A stretch of 64,000 nucleotides of DNA from Streptomyces sp. B93. GTDB lineage: Bacteria; Actinomycetota; Actinomycetes; Streptomycetales; Streptomycetaceae. The notes beneath the pieces are model-generated. The model was not told the DNA's origin. It did not search any database and worked only from the letters and a program-made list of their open reading frames with translations. Where the stretch lies: positions 62,001-126,000 of the forward strand of contig NZ_JAGPXL010000004.1 of NCBI RefSeq assembly GCF_018070565.1, in the 5' to 3' direction. The position numbers were made by a program, and so were the translations under genes. This document shows positions 1 to 10,522 of the stretch, piece by piece. The stretch's first letter is position 1; each line of letters opens with the position of its first letter.

Positions 1-2
1 TG

Positions 3-512
3 CTGGACGAACTGCTCGACACCATCCTCGCGGAGGGGGCGAGCGTACTGGTCTTCACGCAGTACGTGGAGATGGCCCGCCTCGTCGAGAGGCACCTGGC
101 GGATCGTGGTGTGGCCACACAGTTCCTGCACGGCGGCACACCCGTCGCCGGGCGCGAGGCCATGGTGCGGCGCTTCCAGGACGGCGAAGTCCCCGTCTTC
201 CTGCTGTCGTTGAAGGCCGCTGGCACCGGCCTGAACCTGACGCGGGCCGAGCATGTCGTGCACTACGACCGCTGGTGGAACCCGGCGGTCGAGGCGCAGG
301 CCACGGACCGCGCGTACCGCATCGGCCAGACCCGGCCCGTCCAGGTGCACCGGCTGATCGCCGAGGGCACGATCGAGGACCGTATCGCCGCCATGCTGGA
401 CCGCAAGAGGGAGCTTGCGGACGCGGTGCTCGGCTCCGGGGAAGCCGCGCTCACCGAGCTGTCGGACGCCGAACTGGCGGAACTGGTCGAACTGCGAGAG
501 AGCACCGCGTGA
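3..512 (+). CDS. SNF2/Swi2-family DEAD/DEAH helicase, C-terminal part (5' end outside window)
   Basis: The window opens inside this gene, in frame from base 3, so only about the last 169 residues are seen. They are the second RecA-like lobe (Helicase_C) of a SNF2 ATPase. Visible motifs are VLVFTQY (motif IV region), GTGLNLTRAEHVVHYDRWWNP (motif V) and the arginine-finger motif VI RAYRIGQTRPVQVHRL. SNF2 ATPases translocate on duplex DNA and remodel protein-DNA complexes. In actinobacteria this type usually sits next to a SWIM-domain protein, as here: the stop overlaps the next start (GTGA), implying translational coupling. The N-terminal lobe and Walker A cannot be judged. Confidence 0.93.
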   Translation: MDELLDTILAEGASVLVFTQYVEMARLVERHLADRGVATQFLHGGTPVAGREAMVRRFQDGEVPVFLLSLKAAGTGLNLTRAEHVVHYDRWWNPAVEAQATDRAYRIGQTRPVQVHRLIAEGTIEDRIAAMLDRKRELADAVLGSGEAALTELSDAELAELVELRESTA

Positions 513-1798
513 ACCACCACGACGACACCGAGCGCACGTTCGCCGCGCTGCCGCCCGCGCGGGGGCGCGGCTTCGCCCGCACCTGGTGGGGGCAGTCCTG
601 GCTGAAGGCGCTGGAGGACACGGCGCTCGACGGTGAGCAGGTGCGGACCGGGCGTCGCCTCGCGCGCGCGGGAGCCGTGGGCGCGGTCTCCGTACGGCCG
701 GGGCGGATCACCGCCGTCGTACAGGATCGCAACGGCACCGGCCACCGGGCCGACGTCCTGCTGGAGGAACTGTCCGACGGCGAGTGGGACCGCTTCCTGG
801 ACCTGGCCGTCGAGCGGGCCGGTCATGTGGCCGCGCTGCTGGACCATGACATGCCGCCGCATCTGGTGGAGGACGCGCAGACGGCCGGGGTCGAACTGCT
901 GCCCGGGCTGGGTGATCTGGAGCCGTCCTGCGACTGCGGTGCCTGGGACCACTGCGGGCACACGGCCGCGCTGTGCTACCAGGTGGCCCGCCTGGTAGAC
1001 CAGGATCCCTTCATCCTGTTGCTGATGCGGGGCCGCGGGCAAGGCGCCCTGCTGGACGAGCTCCAGTCCCGAGGCGGCGGGTCGGACGCGGAGGAGGCTC
1101 CCCCGGAGGGCGTGGACGCCGCCGAGGCCTTCGCGGCCGGGGGCATCCTGCCGCCGCTGCCCGCCCTGCCCGAGTTCCCGGGCGAGCCCGGTGCGCCGCC
1201 GTCCCTGGACGCCGAGGCGGCACCCGTCCCCGGCGTCGACCCGGCGGCGCTGGAGTTCCTGGCCGTCGCGACCGCCATGGAAGCGCACCGCCTGCTGGCG
1301 TCCGCGCTGCGACCCGTATCCGAGGAGGAAGCCGCGCCGTGGGCCGTGCCTGGGCAGGGTGGCCCCAGCGTCGGGTTGTCCCTGGCCCAGGACGCCGTAC
1401 GGCTGGCCTCTGCCTCTCCCGCGCGGGCCGTGACGGACCGGCTTGCCGCCGGGTCGGGGCGCAGCCGGGAGGAGTTGACGTCGGCCGTCCGGGCTTGGCG
1501 GTACGGCGGGCCGGCCGGGCTGTCGGTGCTGGAGGAGGAGTGGGTCGTCGAGGGTGAGGCCCTGGCACGCGCGCGTGCCGCTGTGAAGTCGGCCTGGGAG
1601 GAGGACGAGCGGCCGACGCTGACGGTTCGGGGCAACCGGTGGACGGTCGTCGGTGCGCCACGGCAGCTGCGCCTGGGACGCGACGGCCGCTGGTGGCCGT
1701 ACCGCGAGGAGGACGGCCACTGGCAGCCCGCGGGCGGCCCGGCGCGGGACCCGGCGACGGCACTGGCGTCCACGTCCGCCCAAGAGGACGGACCGTGA
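509..1798 (+). CDS. SWIM zinc-finger protein
   Basis: About 429 residues from the GTG start, which overlaps the helicase stop in a GTGA. A longer reading frame upstream only shadows the helicase. The N-terminus has the conserved TWWGQSW segment of this family. Near residues 130-150 lies a SWIM zinc finger, CDCGAWDHCGHTAALCY (CxC...CxH). SWIM domains bind DNA or protein, and this protein is regularly co-transcribed with the SNF2 helicase, probably as its partner. The middle is Ala/Pro/Glu-rich linker. The C-terminus has a Trp-rich segment (GRWWPYREEDGHWQPAGG). The pathway is unknown; DNA repair or remodelling is inferred from the coupling. Confidence 0.9.
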   Translation: MNHHDDTERTFAALPPARGRGFARTWWGQSWLKALEDTALDGEQVRTGRRLARAGAVGAVSVRPGRITAVVQDRNGTGHRADVLLEELSDGEWDRFLDLAVERAGHVAALLDHDMPPHLVEDAQTAGVELLPGLGDLEPSCDCGAWDHCGHTAALCYQVARLVDQDPFILLLMRGRGQGALLDELQSRGGGSDAEEAPPEGVDAAEAFAAGGILPPLPALPEFPGEPGAPPSLDAEAAPVPGVDPAALEFLAVATAMEAHRLLASALRPVSEEEAAPWAVPGQGGPSVGLSLAQDAVRLASASPARAVTDRLAAGSGRSREELTSAVRAWRYGGPAGLSVLEEEWVVEGEALARARAAVKSAWEEDERPTLTVRGNRWTVVGAPRQLRLGRDGRWWPYREEDGHWQPAGGPARDPATALASTSAQEDGP

Positions 1799-1829
1799 GC
1801 GCTGTCGTCCGGCCGGGGTGAGCGCTGGG

Positions 1830-2237
1830 CTATGGCGCTGCCGCCTCCCCCAGTGACGGAATAAGCGATTCCAAACCGCTGGGCAGCCCGGTGGGCAGTT
1901 CCGTCGGCAGGTCAGTGGGCAGGTCGGTCGGCAGGTCCGTCGGGATGCCGAAGGAGGGCTCGGCCGACGGGCTGGCCGGGAGGGTGGTCCGCGGCGACGG
2001 CTCCCGGTCCGGTGAGTCGTCGCCGTCCACCGCCATGAGCACGACCGCGGCGACGGCGGCTAGGGCCACCAGCACGATGAGGACCAGCAGGATCGGGTTC
2101 CACCGCCGGGGCGGCCGCTCCGGCGGTGGACCGGGCTCCCCGCCGGGGCCGTAGCCCCCGGGAGGAGGCGGTCCGAAGCCACCGCCCGATGGCGGGGTGT
2201 CGCCGGGCGGCCGGGGCGGTACGGGCGGGATGGTCAT
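1830..2237 (-). CDS. Proline-rich single-pass membrane protein with DLPT repeats
   Basis: 135 residues. A Pro/Gly-rich cytoplasmic N-terminus (about residues 1-44) precedes one TM helix, ILLVLIVLVALAAVAAVVL (about 48-68). An outer Ser/Pro/Asp segment follows with tandem tetrapeptides PTDLPTDLPTDLPTELPT. The repeat is also clear at DNA level (about 1890-1945, 12-bp units). No enzymatic domain is seen. It is convergent with the SWIM gene and lies downstream of xylA on the same strand. Function unknown. Confidence 0.75.
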   Translation of the reverse strand: MTIPPVPPRPPGDTPPSGGGFGPPPPGGYGPGGEPGPPPERPPRRWNPILLVLIVLVALAAVAAVVLMAVDGDDSPDREPSPRTTLPASPSAEPSFGIPTDLPTDLPTDLPTELPTGLPSGLESLIPSLGEAAAP

Positions 2238-2395
2238 ACCGCCCAGAATCGCCGTGCGCCCGTCGGGGCGCGACCCCCCGCGCGGGGACCATCACCGGTT
2301 CACGCCTGGGGCGCACGACGATTCACGCCATGGACGCATGGCTCCGGGTCGTCCCGCGCGGAGGCGCCGCCGTGCCGCCGACCGTACGCCGGGGC

Positions 2396-3738
<1,343 letters not shown>

Positions 3739-5184
3739 ATGTCAGCAGCCGAAGGTCCGCTCGTCGTCGGGGTGGACACGTCCACCCAGTCCACCAAGGC
3801 GCTGGTCGTCGACGTGGCCACCGGTCAGGTCGTGGCGAGCGGCCAGGCGCCGCACACGGTCTCCACCGGGGCCGGCCGGGAGAGCGACCCGCGTCAGTGG
3901 TGGGACGCGCTGCGCGAGGCACTGCGCCAGTGCGGGGACGCGGCCCACGAGGCCGCCGCCGTGTCGATCGGCGGGCAGCAGCACGGGCTGGTCACCCTGG
4001 ACGAGCGTGGCGAGCCCGTCCGCCCCGCCCTGCTCTGGAACGACGTGCGGTCCGCTCCCCAGGCGCGCCGCCTGGTCGAGGAACTGGGCGGCGCGCAGGC
4101 CTGGGCGGAACGCACCGGCAGCGTGCCCGCCGCGTCCTTCACGGTCACCAAGTGGGCCTGGCTCGCCGAGCACGAGCCCGACGCCGTGCGCGCGACCAAG
4201 GCCGTACGCCTCCCGCACGACTACCTCACCGAGCGGCTCACCGGAGAGGGCACGACCGACCGGGGCGACGTCTCGGGTACCGGATGGTGGGCGGCCGGGA
4301 GCGAGTCGTACGACGCCGAAACCCTCGCCCATGTGGGTCTCGACCCGGCGCTGCTGCCGCGCGTGGTACGCCCCGGCGAGGTGGCCGGGACCGTCCGCGA
4401 CAGCCATGACCTGCCCTTCTCCAAGGGCACCCTGGTCGCCCCCGGCACCGGCGACAACGCCGCCGCGGCGCTCGGCCTGGGGCTGCTCCCCGGCACACCG
4501 GTGCTGAGTCTGGGCACCTCGGGCACGGTCTACGCGGTCTCGCGGCGCCGCCCGGCCGACCCGACCGGCACCGTCGCGGGCTTCGCCGACGCCCGCGGCG
4601 ACTGGCTTCCGCTGGCCTGCACGCTGAACTGCACCCTCGCCGTCGACCGCGTCGCCGCCCTGCTGGGCCTGGACCGCGAGGCCGTCGAGCCCGGCACGTC
4701 CGTCACCCTGCTGCCGTTCCTGGACGGCGAGCGCACCCCCGACCTGCCGAACGCCTCCGGGCTGCTGCACGGCCTGCGCCACGACACCACCGCCGGTCAA
4801 CTGCTCCAGGCCGCGTACGACGGCGCCGTCCACTCACTGCTCGGCGCGCTCGACCTGGTCCTCGACGACGACGCGGACCGCTCGACCCCGCTGCTGCTGA
4901 TCGGCGGCGGCGCCCGGGGCACGGCCTGGCAGGAGACGGTACGGCGGCTCTCCGGGCGGCCCGTCCAGGTCCCCGAGGCCAGGGAACTGGTCGCGCTGGG
5001 CGCCGCCGCACAGGCCGCCGGGCTGCTCACCGGTGAGGACCCGGGGGCCGTCGCCCGGCGCTGGAACACCGCGCGGGGGCCGGTCCTGGACGCCGTGGCG
5101 CGGGACGACGAGGCGCTGGCCAGGATCAGCGGGGTACTCTCCGACGCGGCACCGCTGCTGGAACGGGGGACGCAGGGCGCCTGA
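3739..5184 (+). CDS. xylB: Xylulokinase (FGGY carbohydrate kinase)
   Basis: 481 residues from ATG MSAAEGPLVVGVDTSTQ; a 36-codon upstream extension would run through the operator repeats. It phosphorylates D-xylulose to xylulose 5-phosphate, the step after XylA. The N-terminal FGGY ATPase-fold signature GVDTSTQSTKALVVD, the substrate segment GGQQHGLV and the C-terminal phosphate loop LIGGGARGTAWQE are all present. Length matches the family. It is divergent from xylA and followed by the ROK regulator after 62 bp, probably in one transcript. Confidence 0.96.
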   Translation: MSAAEGPLVVGVDTSTQSTKALVVDVATGQVVASGQAPHTVSTGAGRESDPRQWWDALREALRQCGDAAHEAAAVSIGGQQHGLVTLDERGEPVRPALLWNDVRSAPQARRLVEELGGAQAWAERTGSVPAASFTVTKWAWLAEHEPDAVRATKAVRLPHDYLTERLTGEGTTDRGDVSGTGWWAAGSESYDAETLAHVGLDPALLPRVVRPGEVAGTVRDSHDLPFSKGTLVAPGTGDNAAAALGLGLLPGTPVLSLGTSGTVYAVSRRRPADPTGTVAGFADARGDWLPLACTLNCTLAVDRVAALLGLDREAVEPGTSVTLLPFLDGERTPDLPNASGLLHGLRHDTTAGQLLQAAYDGAVHSLLGALDLVLDDDADRSTPLLLIGGGARGTAWQETVRRLSGRPVQVPEARELVALGAAAQAAGLLTGEDPGAVARRWNTARGPVLDAVARDDEALARISGVLSDAAPLLERGTQGA

Positions 5185-5246
5185 TCCCACCGGGGAGAGC
5201 GACCACCACGCTGCCGTGACCGACCCCGAGAAGGATTGACGGAGGC

Positions 5247-6455
5247 ATGACCGCACCGCTGCACGAGGCCCACCCGGCCGGTCCCGGACGGGCGCTGCCC
5301 GACACCCAGCAGGGCATGCGACGCCGCAATCTGGCCCGGGTGATGCACACGGTCAGCGCCGAGGGGCCACTGTCACGGGCCGCGGTCGCCTCCCGGATCG
5401 GACTGACGCGGGCCGCCGTGTCCACGCTGGTCGACGAACTGATCCGCTCGGGATTGCTGGAGGAACTCGGGCCGGAGCGGCCCGGACGGGTGGGACGGCC
5501 CGGTTCCGCCCTCGCGGTCCCCGGGCGCGGCCCGGCCGGGCTCGGCGCCGAGATCGGCGTCGACCACCTCGCGGTCTGCGCGGTCGACCTGCGCGGAGAG
5601 GTACGGGCGAGGGCCGTCCGGCACGGCACGAACCGCGCCCGCTCCCCAGAACCGGTCGTCGCGGAACTCACCGAGCTGATCCGCCGGGTGGTCGCCGAAG
5701 GGGAACGCGAGGGCCTCACGCCCGTGGGACTCGCCGTCGCCGTGCCCGGCCTGGTGGCACGGGACGCCCGCACGGTCGTACGCGCCCCCAACCTCGGCTG
5801 GCAGGACGTCGACCTCGGCGCCCTGCTGCCGCGGGAGTTCCCGCTGCTGGTCGACAACGAGGCCAACTTCGGCAGCCTCGCCGAACTCTGGCTCGGGGAC
5901 GGCACCCCACGGGACTTCCTGCATGTGTCGGCCGAGATCGGCATCGGTGGCGCGGTCGTGGTGGACGGACGGCTGCTGCGCGGCGTCCGGGGCTTCGCCG
6001 GTGAGCTGGGGCATGTGCCGGTGCGCCCGGACGGCCCGGAGTGCGTCTGCGGCGGCCGGGGCTGCCTGGAGCAGTACGCCGGTGAGGAGGCGGTGCTGCG
6101 CGCCGCGGGCCTGGAGCCGGACGGCGACCGGGTCGGGCTGCTGTCGGGCCGCGCCGCGGAGGGCGACGAGGACGTACGGCGGGCCCTGCGGGACGCCGGA
6201 GAGGCGCTGGGCATCGCGCTGACCGGGGCCGTCAACCTGCTGGACCCCAAAGGTGTCGTGCTGGGCGGCGCGCTGGCCGGGCTCGCTCCCTGGCTCCTGC
6301 CCTCGCTCGAGACCGAGCTGGCCCGGCGCACGGCGGGTCCCGCCTGCCCCGTCTCGGTGTCCCGACTGGGCTCTGAAGGTCCGCTGCTGGGGGCGGCGCA
6401 CTCCGTCGTCCGGGCGGTGCTGGACGATCCGGCGGCCGTGGCGGCGGGTGCCTGA
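5247..6455 (+). CDS. ROK-family transcriptional regulator (XylR-like)
   Basis: 402 residues; ATG preceded by GGAGG. An N-terminal winged HTH (about residues 20-85, SRAAVASRIGLTRAAVSTLVDELIRSGLL) is followed by a ROK sugar-kinase-like domain. The ROK zinc site CVCGGRGCLEQYAG has cysteines 266, 268 and 273. DNEANFGSLAE and GEIGIGGA-type segments form the sugar site. Directly behind xylB, it is most likely the xylose-responsive repressor of the divergent xylA/xylB region. Streptomyces ROK proteins can also be global carbon regulators, so a wider role is possible. Confidence 0.92.
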   Translation: MTAPLHEAHPAGPGRALPDTQQGMRRRNLARVMHTVSAEGPLSRAAVASRIGLTRAAVSTLVDELIRSGLLEELGPERPGRVGRPGSALAVPGRGPAGLGAEIGVDHLAVCAVDLRGEVRARAVRHGTNRARSPEPVVAELTELIRRVVAEGEREGLTPVGLAVAVPGLVARDARTVVRAPNLGWQDVDLGALLPREFPLLVDNEANFGSLAELWLGDGTPRDFLHVSAEIGIGGAVVVDGRLLRGVRGFAGELGHVPVRPDGPECVCGGRGCLEQYAGEEAVLRAAGLEPDGDRVGLLSGRAAEGDEDVRRALRDAGEALGIALTGAVNLLDPKGVVLGGALAGLAPWLLPSLETELARRTAGPACPVSVSRLGSEGPLLGAAHSVVRAVLDDPAAVAAGA

Positions 6456-6608
6456 GGACGGTCGGACGCCCCTCCCTCACCCGCACGAGTGGGCGAGTTG
6501 TCCACAACGCTGCGGCTGTCCACGGCGACGCGCGTCGCGCCGCAGCCCAACCGGCGGACGGCGTAACGTGATTCGCGCAAGCCGCTGATCGCTGAGGGGG
6601 GACGACTG

Positions 6609-7244
6609 ATGTCGGTGAACGGGCTGACTACTGACCGGCCGGAGGAGCGGGACGACTCCTTCGCCAGCAGGCGACGACTGCTGAAGGGCGCCGCCCTCGC
6701 CGCCGTGCCGTACGCGCTGCTCCCGGGGCCGCAGGCCGGGGCGCTGGCCCAGGCCCCGGACTATCCGCTCGCCGAGTGGCAGCCCGCGCACCGCTCCAAC
6801 TACACGCTCGCCAAGGGCACCGGCACCCGACGCCGCCCGGACCTCGTGATCATCCACGTCACCCAGGCGACGTACACCAGCACCCTCGGCATCTTCCAGA
6901 ACTCCAGCAAGGACGTGTCCGCGCACTACGTGGTCCGCTCCGGCGACGGACACGTGGCGCAGTGCGTCCGCGAGTCCGACATCGCCTGGCACGCGGGGAA
7001 CTGGGACTACAACACACGCAGCATCGGCATCGAGCACGAGGGCTGGGTGGACCAGCCCGCCTACTTCACCGACACCCTGTACGAGGCCTCGGCCCGGCTG
7101 ACGGCGGGGATCTGCAAGAGATACGGCATCCCCAGGGACCGGGAGCACATCATCGGTCACCACCAGGTGCCGGGCACCGACCACACCGACCCCGGTCCGC
7201 TCTGGGACTGGACGCGCTACATACGGCTCGTCGGCGCCGTCTGA
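6609..7244 (+). CDS. Secreted N-acetylmuramoyl-L-alanine amidase (amidase_2/PGRP fold)
   Basis: 211 residues. A twin-arginine-type leader (SRRRLLKGAALAAVPYALLPG, residues about 18-38, cut near AQA) is followed by an amidase_2 domain. Metal and catalytic residues fit the T7-lysozyme/AmpD type: His in IIHVTQ, IAWHAGNW, the conserved IGIEHEG, and GHHQVPGTDHTDPG near the C-terminus. It would cleave the MurNAc-L-Ala bond of peptidoglycan outside the membrane. GGGG-rich SD before ATG. It is a single gene, with no obvious partner among its neighbours. Confidence 0.93.
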   Translation: MSVNGLTTDRPEERDDSFASRRRLLKGAALAAVPYALLPGPQAGALAQAPDYPLAEWQPAHRSNYTLAKGTGTRRRPDLVIIHVTQATYTSTLGIFQNSSKDVSAHYVVRSGDGHVAQCVRESDIAWHAGNWDYNTRSIGIEHEGWVDQPAYFTDTLYEASARLTAGICKRYGIPRDREHIIGHHQVPGTDHTDPGPLWDWTRYIRLVGAV

Positions 7245-7372
7245 CCCACCGACGACCCCGGGCCGGAAGGCAGCGGTGCCTCGTTCGGGTGAGTGGCGTC
7301 GAAACTGTTGTCGGCGCCCGCACCCGGAGTGACGATGTCCCCCCAAGCCGCATCGCCTTCCGGGAGGCCGAG

Positions 7373-8698
7373 TTGTCCAATTCCTGGGTGGCCCTGGAGC
7401 CGGGGGCCGACCCCGCGGAGCGTGCGCGGACGCTGCGGCGCGCGCATGCGGCCTTCACCGAGGCGGGCACGGTGGCGCGGCCGGTCCGTCCCGTGGTCGC
7501 GGACTCCTGGCGGCGTTCGGCGCGGGCCGGTGTCGGGCCGGACTGCACCGCGAGCGTGGAACTGTCGGACGGCGACCTCGGCGCCTACCGCGCCGAGCAT
7601 CCGCTGGCCCGGGTCATGCCCCTGGTCCGCGAGCTGATGAGCACGTTCGCCCTGGACGGCGAACACCTGGTCGCGGTGTGCGACGCGCACGGAAGGCTGC
7701 TGTGGGTCGAGGGCCATCCGGCGACCCGGGCGCGGGCGGGGCGCATGAACTTCGTGCCGGGCGCCCGGTGGTCGGAGTCGGCGGTCGGGACGAACGCGCC
7801 GGGGACCGCGGTCGCCGTGGACCGGGCGGTGCAGGTCTTCCAGGCCGAGCACTTCACCCGGCGCGTGCAGCCGTGGACCTGCGCCGCCGCTCCGGTGCAC
7901 GACCCGCGCACCGGGCGGGTGCTCGGCGCGGTGGACATCACCGGCGGGGACGGACTGGCCCACCCGCACAGCCTCGGCTTCGTCCAGGCGGTCGCACGGG
8001 CCGCCGAGTCGCACCTGTCACTGCTCACCTCCGACCGACCGGCCGAGGGGACCGCGGAGCTGACCGCGCTCGGCCGGGACGAGGCACAACTGCACACCGG
8101 CGGCCGCCGGATCCGGCTCAGCCGACGGCACAGCGAGATCCTGGTGCTGCTGGCCCGCCACCCCGAGGGCCTGACCGGCGACGAGCTGCTGTGCGCGCTG
8201 TACGAGGACGAGTCGGTGACCCCGGTGACCCTGCGCGCCGAACTGACCCGGCTGCGCGGGCTGCTCGGCCCCGAGCTGCTGGCGTCGCGCCCCTACCGGC
8301 TGACGGTGCCGGTCGAGTCGGACGTCGCGGTCGTCGAGCGGCGCCTGTCGGCCGGTGCGGTCACGGCCGCCGCGGCGGCGTACGCCGGTCCGCTGCTGCC
8401 CGCGTCCCAGGCACCGGCGGTGGTCCGGCTCCGGCGGCGCCTCACCGACGGTCTGCGCACGGCGCTGGTCGCCCACCGCGACCCTGACCTGCTGGCGGAC
8501 TGGGCGCACGCGCCCTGGGGCGAGGACGACCTGGACGTGTGGCGGGCCCTGGCGGCGATCCGGCCGAGCGCCGCGGTCCGCTCCCGGCTCACCGCACTGG
8601 AATCGGAACTGGCCGCACGCCCCGACCACCACCGTCCGCCCCGGACGGCGACCCTACGACCCCGCTCCCGCCCCGGCACACCCCACCCACTCCCCTGA
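7373..8698 (+). CDS. GAF-domain transcriptional regulator (AcoR-like, without AAA+ domain)
   Basis: About 441 residues from TTG (LSNSWVALEPG), chosen because GGGAGG lies 5 bases upstream; longer GTG starts upstream lack an SD. The N-terminal half matches the sensory part of acetoin/alcohol regulators: VVADSWRRSARAGV, then a GAF domain with GARWSESAVGTNAPGTA and VHDPRTGRVLGAVDITGG. The C-terminal half carries a winged-helix DNA-binding region (RIRLSRRHSEILVLLARHPEGLTGDELL) and not a sigma-54 AAA+ module. It precedes the aldehyde dehydrogenase and probably controls it. The effector is unknown. Confidence 0.88.
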   Translation: MSNSWVALEPGADPAERARTLRRAHAAFTEAGTVARPVRPVVADSWRRSARAGVGPDCTASVELSDGDLGAYRAEHPLARVMPLVRELMSTFALDGEHLVAVCDAHGRLLWVEGHPATRARAGRMNFVPGARWSESAVGTNAPGTAVAVDRAVQVFQAEHFTRRVQPWTCAAAPVHDPRTGRVLGAVDITGGDGLAHPHSLGFVQAVARAAESHLSLLTSDRPAEGTAELTALGRDEAQLHTGGRRIRLSRRHSEILVLLARHPEGLTGDELLCALYEDESVTPVTLRAELTRLRGLLGPELLASRPYRLTVPVESDVAVVERRLSAGAVTAAAAAYAGPLLPASQAPAVVRLRRRLTDGLRTALVAHRDPDLLADWAHAPWGEDDLDVWRALAAIRPSAAVRSRLTALESELAARPDHHRPPRTATLRPRSRPGTPHPLP

Positions 8699-8750
8699 AA
8701 CTCACGGACACCCCTAGGAGGCACCCGAGAAGGCACTCTTCCTGCCCCAC

Positions 8751-8768
8751 GCAACGTGATTGCAACGT
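8751..8768. repeat. Direct repeat GCAACGT x2, 11-bp period, upstream of aldehyde dehydrogenase
   Basis: GCAACGT occurs at 8751-8757 and 8762-8768, one helical turn apart, about 70 bp upstream of the dehydrogenase start. It is a candidate half-site pair for the GAF regulator that precedes it. The inference rests on position only. Confidence 0.35.
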
Positions 8769-8836
8769 CCGCGTCCCTAGCCTCGCGGCGAGAGCTGCCC
8801 AACGGCGGGCAGCACAGCTCAAGGAGGCACACCGCC

Positions 8837-10360
8837 ATGACCCGATACGCGGCACCCGGCACCGAGGGCGCGATCGTCTCCTACCAGGCGCGCTACGACC
8901 ACTACATCGGCGGCGAGTACGTACCCCCGGCACGCGGTCAGTACTTCGAGAACCCGAGCCCGGTGAACGGACGGCCCTTCACGGAGATGGCGCGCGGCAC
9001 GGCGGAGGACGTCGAGGCGGCGCTGGACGCGGCGCACGCGGTCGCCCCGGCATGGGGCCACAGGTCCACGACCGAGCGCTCCGACATACTGCTGAAGATC
9101 GCCGACCGTATGGAGGCGAACCTGGAACGGCTGGCGGTCGCCGAGAGCTGGGAGAACGGCAAGCCCGTACGCGAGACGCTGGCCGCGGACATCCCGCTGG
9201 CCATCGACCACTTCCGGTATTTCGCGGGCGCGATCCGCGCACAGGAGGGTTCGCTCGGCGAGGTCGACGACGACACGGTGGCGTACCACTACCACGAGCC
9301 GCTCGGCGTCGTCGCGCAGATCATCCCGTGGAACTTCCCCATCCTGATGGCGGCGTGGAAACTCGCCCCCGCCCTCGCGGCCGGGAACGCCGTGGTGCTC
9401 AAACCGGCGGAGCAGACCCCCGCCTCGATCCACTACTGGATGAGCCTGGTCGAGGACCTGCTCCCGCCCGGCGTGGTGAACATCGTCAACGGCTTCGGCC
9501 CCGAGGCGGGCAAGCCGCTGGCCTCCAGCCCACGGGTGGCCAAGGTCGCGTTCACCGGTGAGACGTCGACGGGGCGGCTGATCCTCCAGTACGCCGCCGA
9601 GAACCTGAAACCGGTCACCCTCGAACTCGGCGGCAAGTCGCCGAACATCTTCTTCGACGACGTCTGGGCGGTCGACGACGACCTCCGCGACAAGGCCCTC
9701 GAAGGCTTCACCATGTTCGCACTCAACCAGGGCGAGGTGTGCACCTGCCCGTCCCGGGCACTGATCGAACGGGGCCGCTACGGCGACTTCCTGGAGGCGG
9801 CAGTGGCCCGCACCGAGATGATCACCTCGGGTCACCCCCTGGACACCGACACCATGATCGGCGCGCAGGCCTCCAGCGAACAGCTGGCGAAGATCCTCTC
9901 CTACCTGGACATCGGCCGCCAGGAGGGCGCGAAGATCCTCACCGGCGGCGAACGGATCGAGTACGACGGCGAGTTGAAGGGCGGCTACTACGTCCAGCCG
10001 ACCATCTTCGAGGGCGACAACCGCATGCGGGTCTTCCAGGAGGAGATCTTCGGCCCGGTCGTCTCCGTCACCTCCTTCGGCGACTTCTCCGACGCCATCA
10101 AGATCGCCAACGACACACCGTACGGCCTCGGCGCGGGTGTCTGGACCCGCGACATCAACACCGCGTACCGCGCCGGACGCGCCATCCAGGCGGGCCGTGT
10201 CTGGACGAACTGCTACCACGCCTACCCGGCACACGCGGCATTCGGCGGGTACAAGCAGTCCGGCATCGGCCGCGAGACACACAAGATGATGCTGGAGCAC
10301 TACCAGCAGACGAAGAACCTTCTGGTGTCGTACTCTCCGAAGAAGCTGGGCTTCTTCTAG
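8837..10360 (+). CDS. NAD-dependent aldehyde dehydrogenase (acetaldehyde-type, ExaC/AcoD group)
   Basis: 507 residues; AAGGAGG sits 10 bases before ATG. It oxidises an aldehyde to the acid with NAD+, in the cytoplasm. The cofactor region [21 protein letters not shown], the general-base segment [11 protein letters not shown] and the catalytic Cys302 in GEVCTCPSR (Cys302/Cys304) are intact. CTCPSR and the overall length place it with ethanol/acetaldehyde and acetoin-pathway dehydrogenases. The C-terminus [11 protein letters not shown] is canonical. The upstream GAF regulator supports induction by an alcohol or aldehyde. A strong hairpin terminator follows. Confidence 0.95.
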   Translation: MTRYAAPGTEGAIVSYQARYDHYIGGEYVPPARGQYFENPSPVNGRPFTEMARGTAEDVEAALDAAHAVAPAWGHRSTTERSDILLKIADRMEANLERLAVAESWENGKPVRETLAADIPLAIDHFRYFAGAIRAQEGSLGEVDDDTVAYHYHEPLGVVAQIIPWNFPILMAAWKLAPALAAGNAVVLKPAEQTPASIHYWMSLVEDLLPPGVVNIVNGFGPEAGKPLASSPRVAKVAFTGETSTGRLILQYAAENLKPVTLELGGKSPNIFFDDVWAVDDDLRDKALEGFTMFALNQGEVCTCPSRALIERGRYGDFLEAAVARTEMITSGHPLDTDTMIGAQASSEQLAKILSYLDIGRQEGAKILTGGERIEYDGELKGGYYVQPTIFEGDNRMRVFQEEIFGPVVSVTSFGDFSDAIKIANDTPYGLGAGVWTRDINTAYRAGRAIQAGRVWTNCYHAYPAHAAFGGYKQSGIGRETHKMMLEHYQQTKNLLVSYSPKKLGFF

Positions 10361-10369
10361 ACACCGGAA

Positions 10370-10409
10370 AAGGGCGCCTGACCAGGGACGATTCCTGGTC
10401 GGCGCCCTT
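10370..10409 (+). terminator. Rho-independent-like hairpin after aldehyde dehydrogenase
   Basis: AAGGGCGCC(T)GACCAGG pairs with CCTGGTCGGCGCCCTT across a 7-base loop, with one bulged T. The 16-bp stem starts 10 bases after the stop codon. There is no long T-tract, which is usual for Streptomyces terminators. Confidence 0.85.
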
Positions 10410-10522
10410 CTCAGCGCACATCTCAGCAGCGAGTCGGAACACACCCTTACTCCCGGTATGACCCACCCGTATCCCAGCTCTGACCAGCAGTTCCGGGGCA
10501 TTTCCGGGCCAAGGTCTCGCTA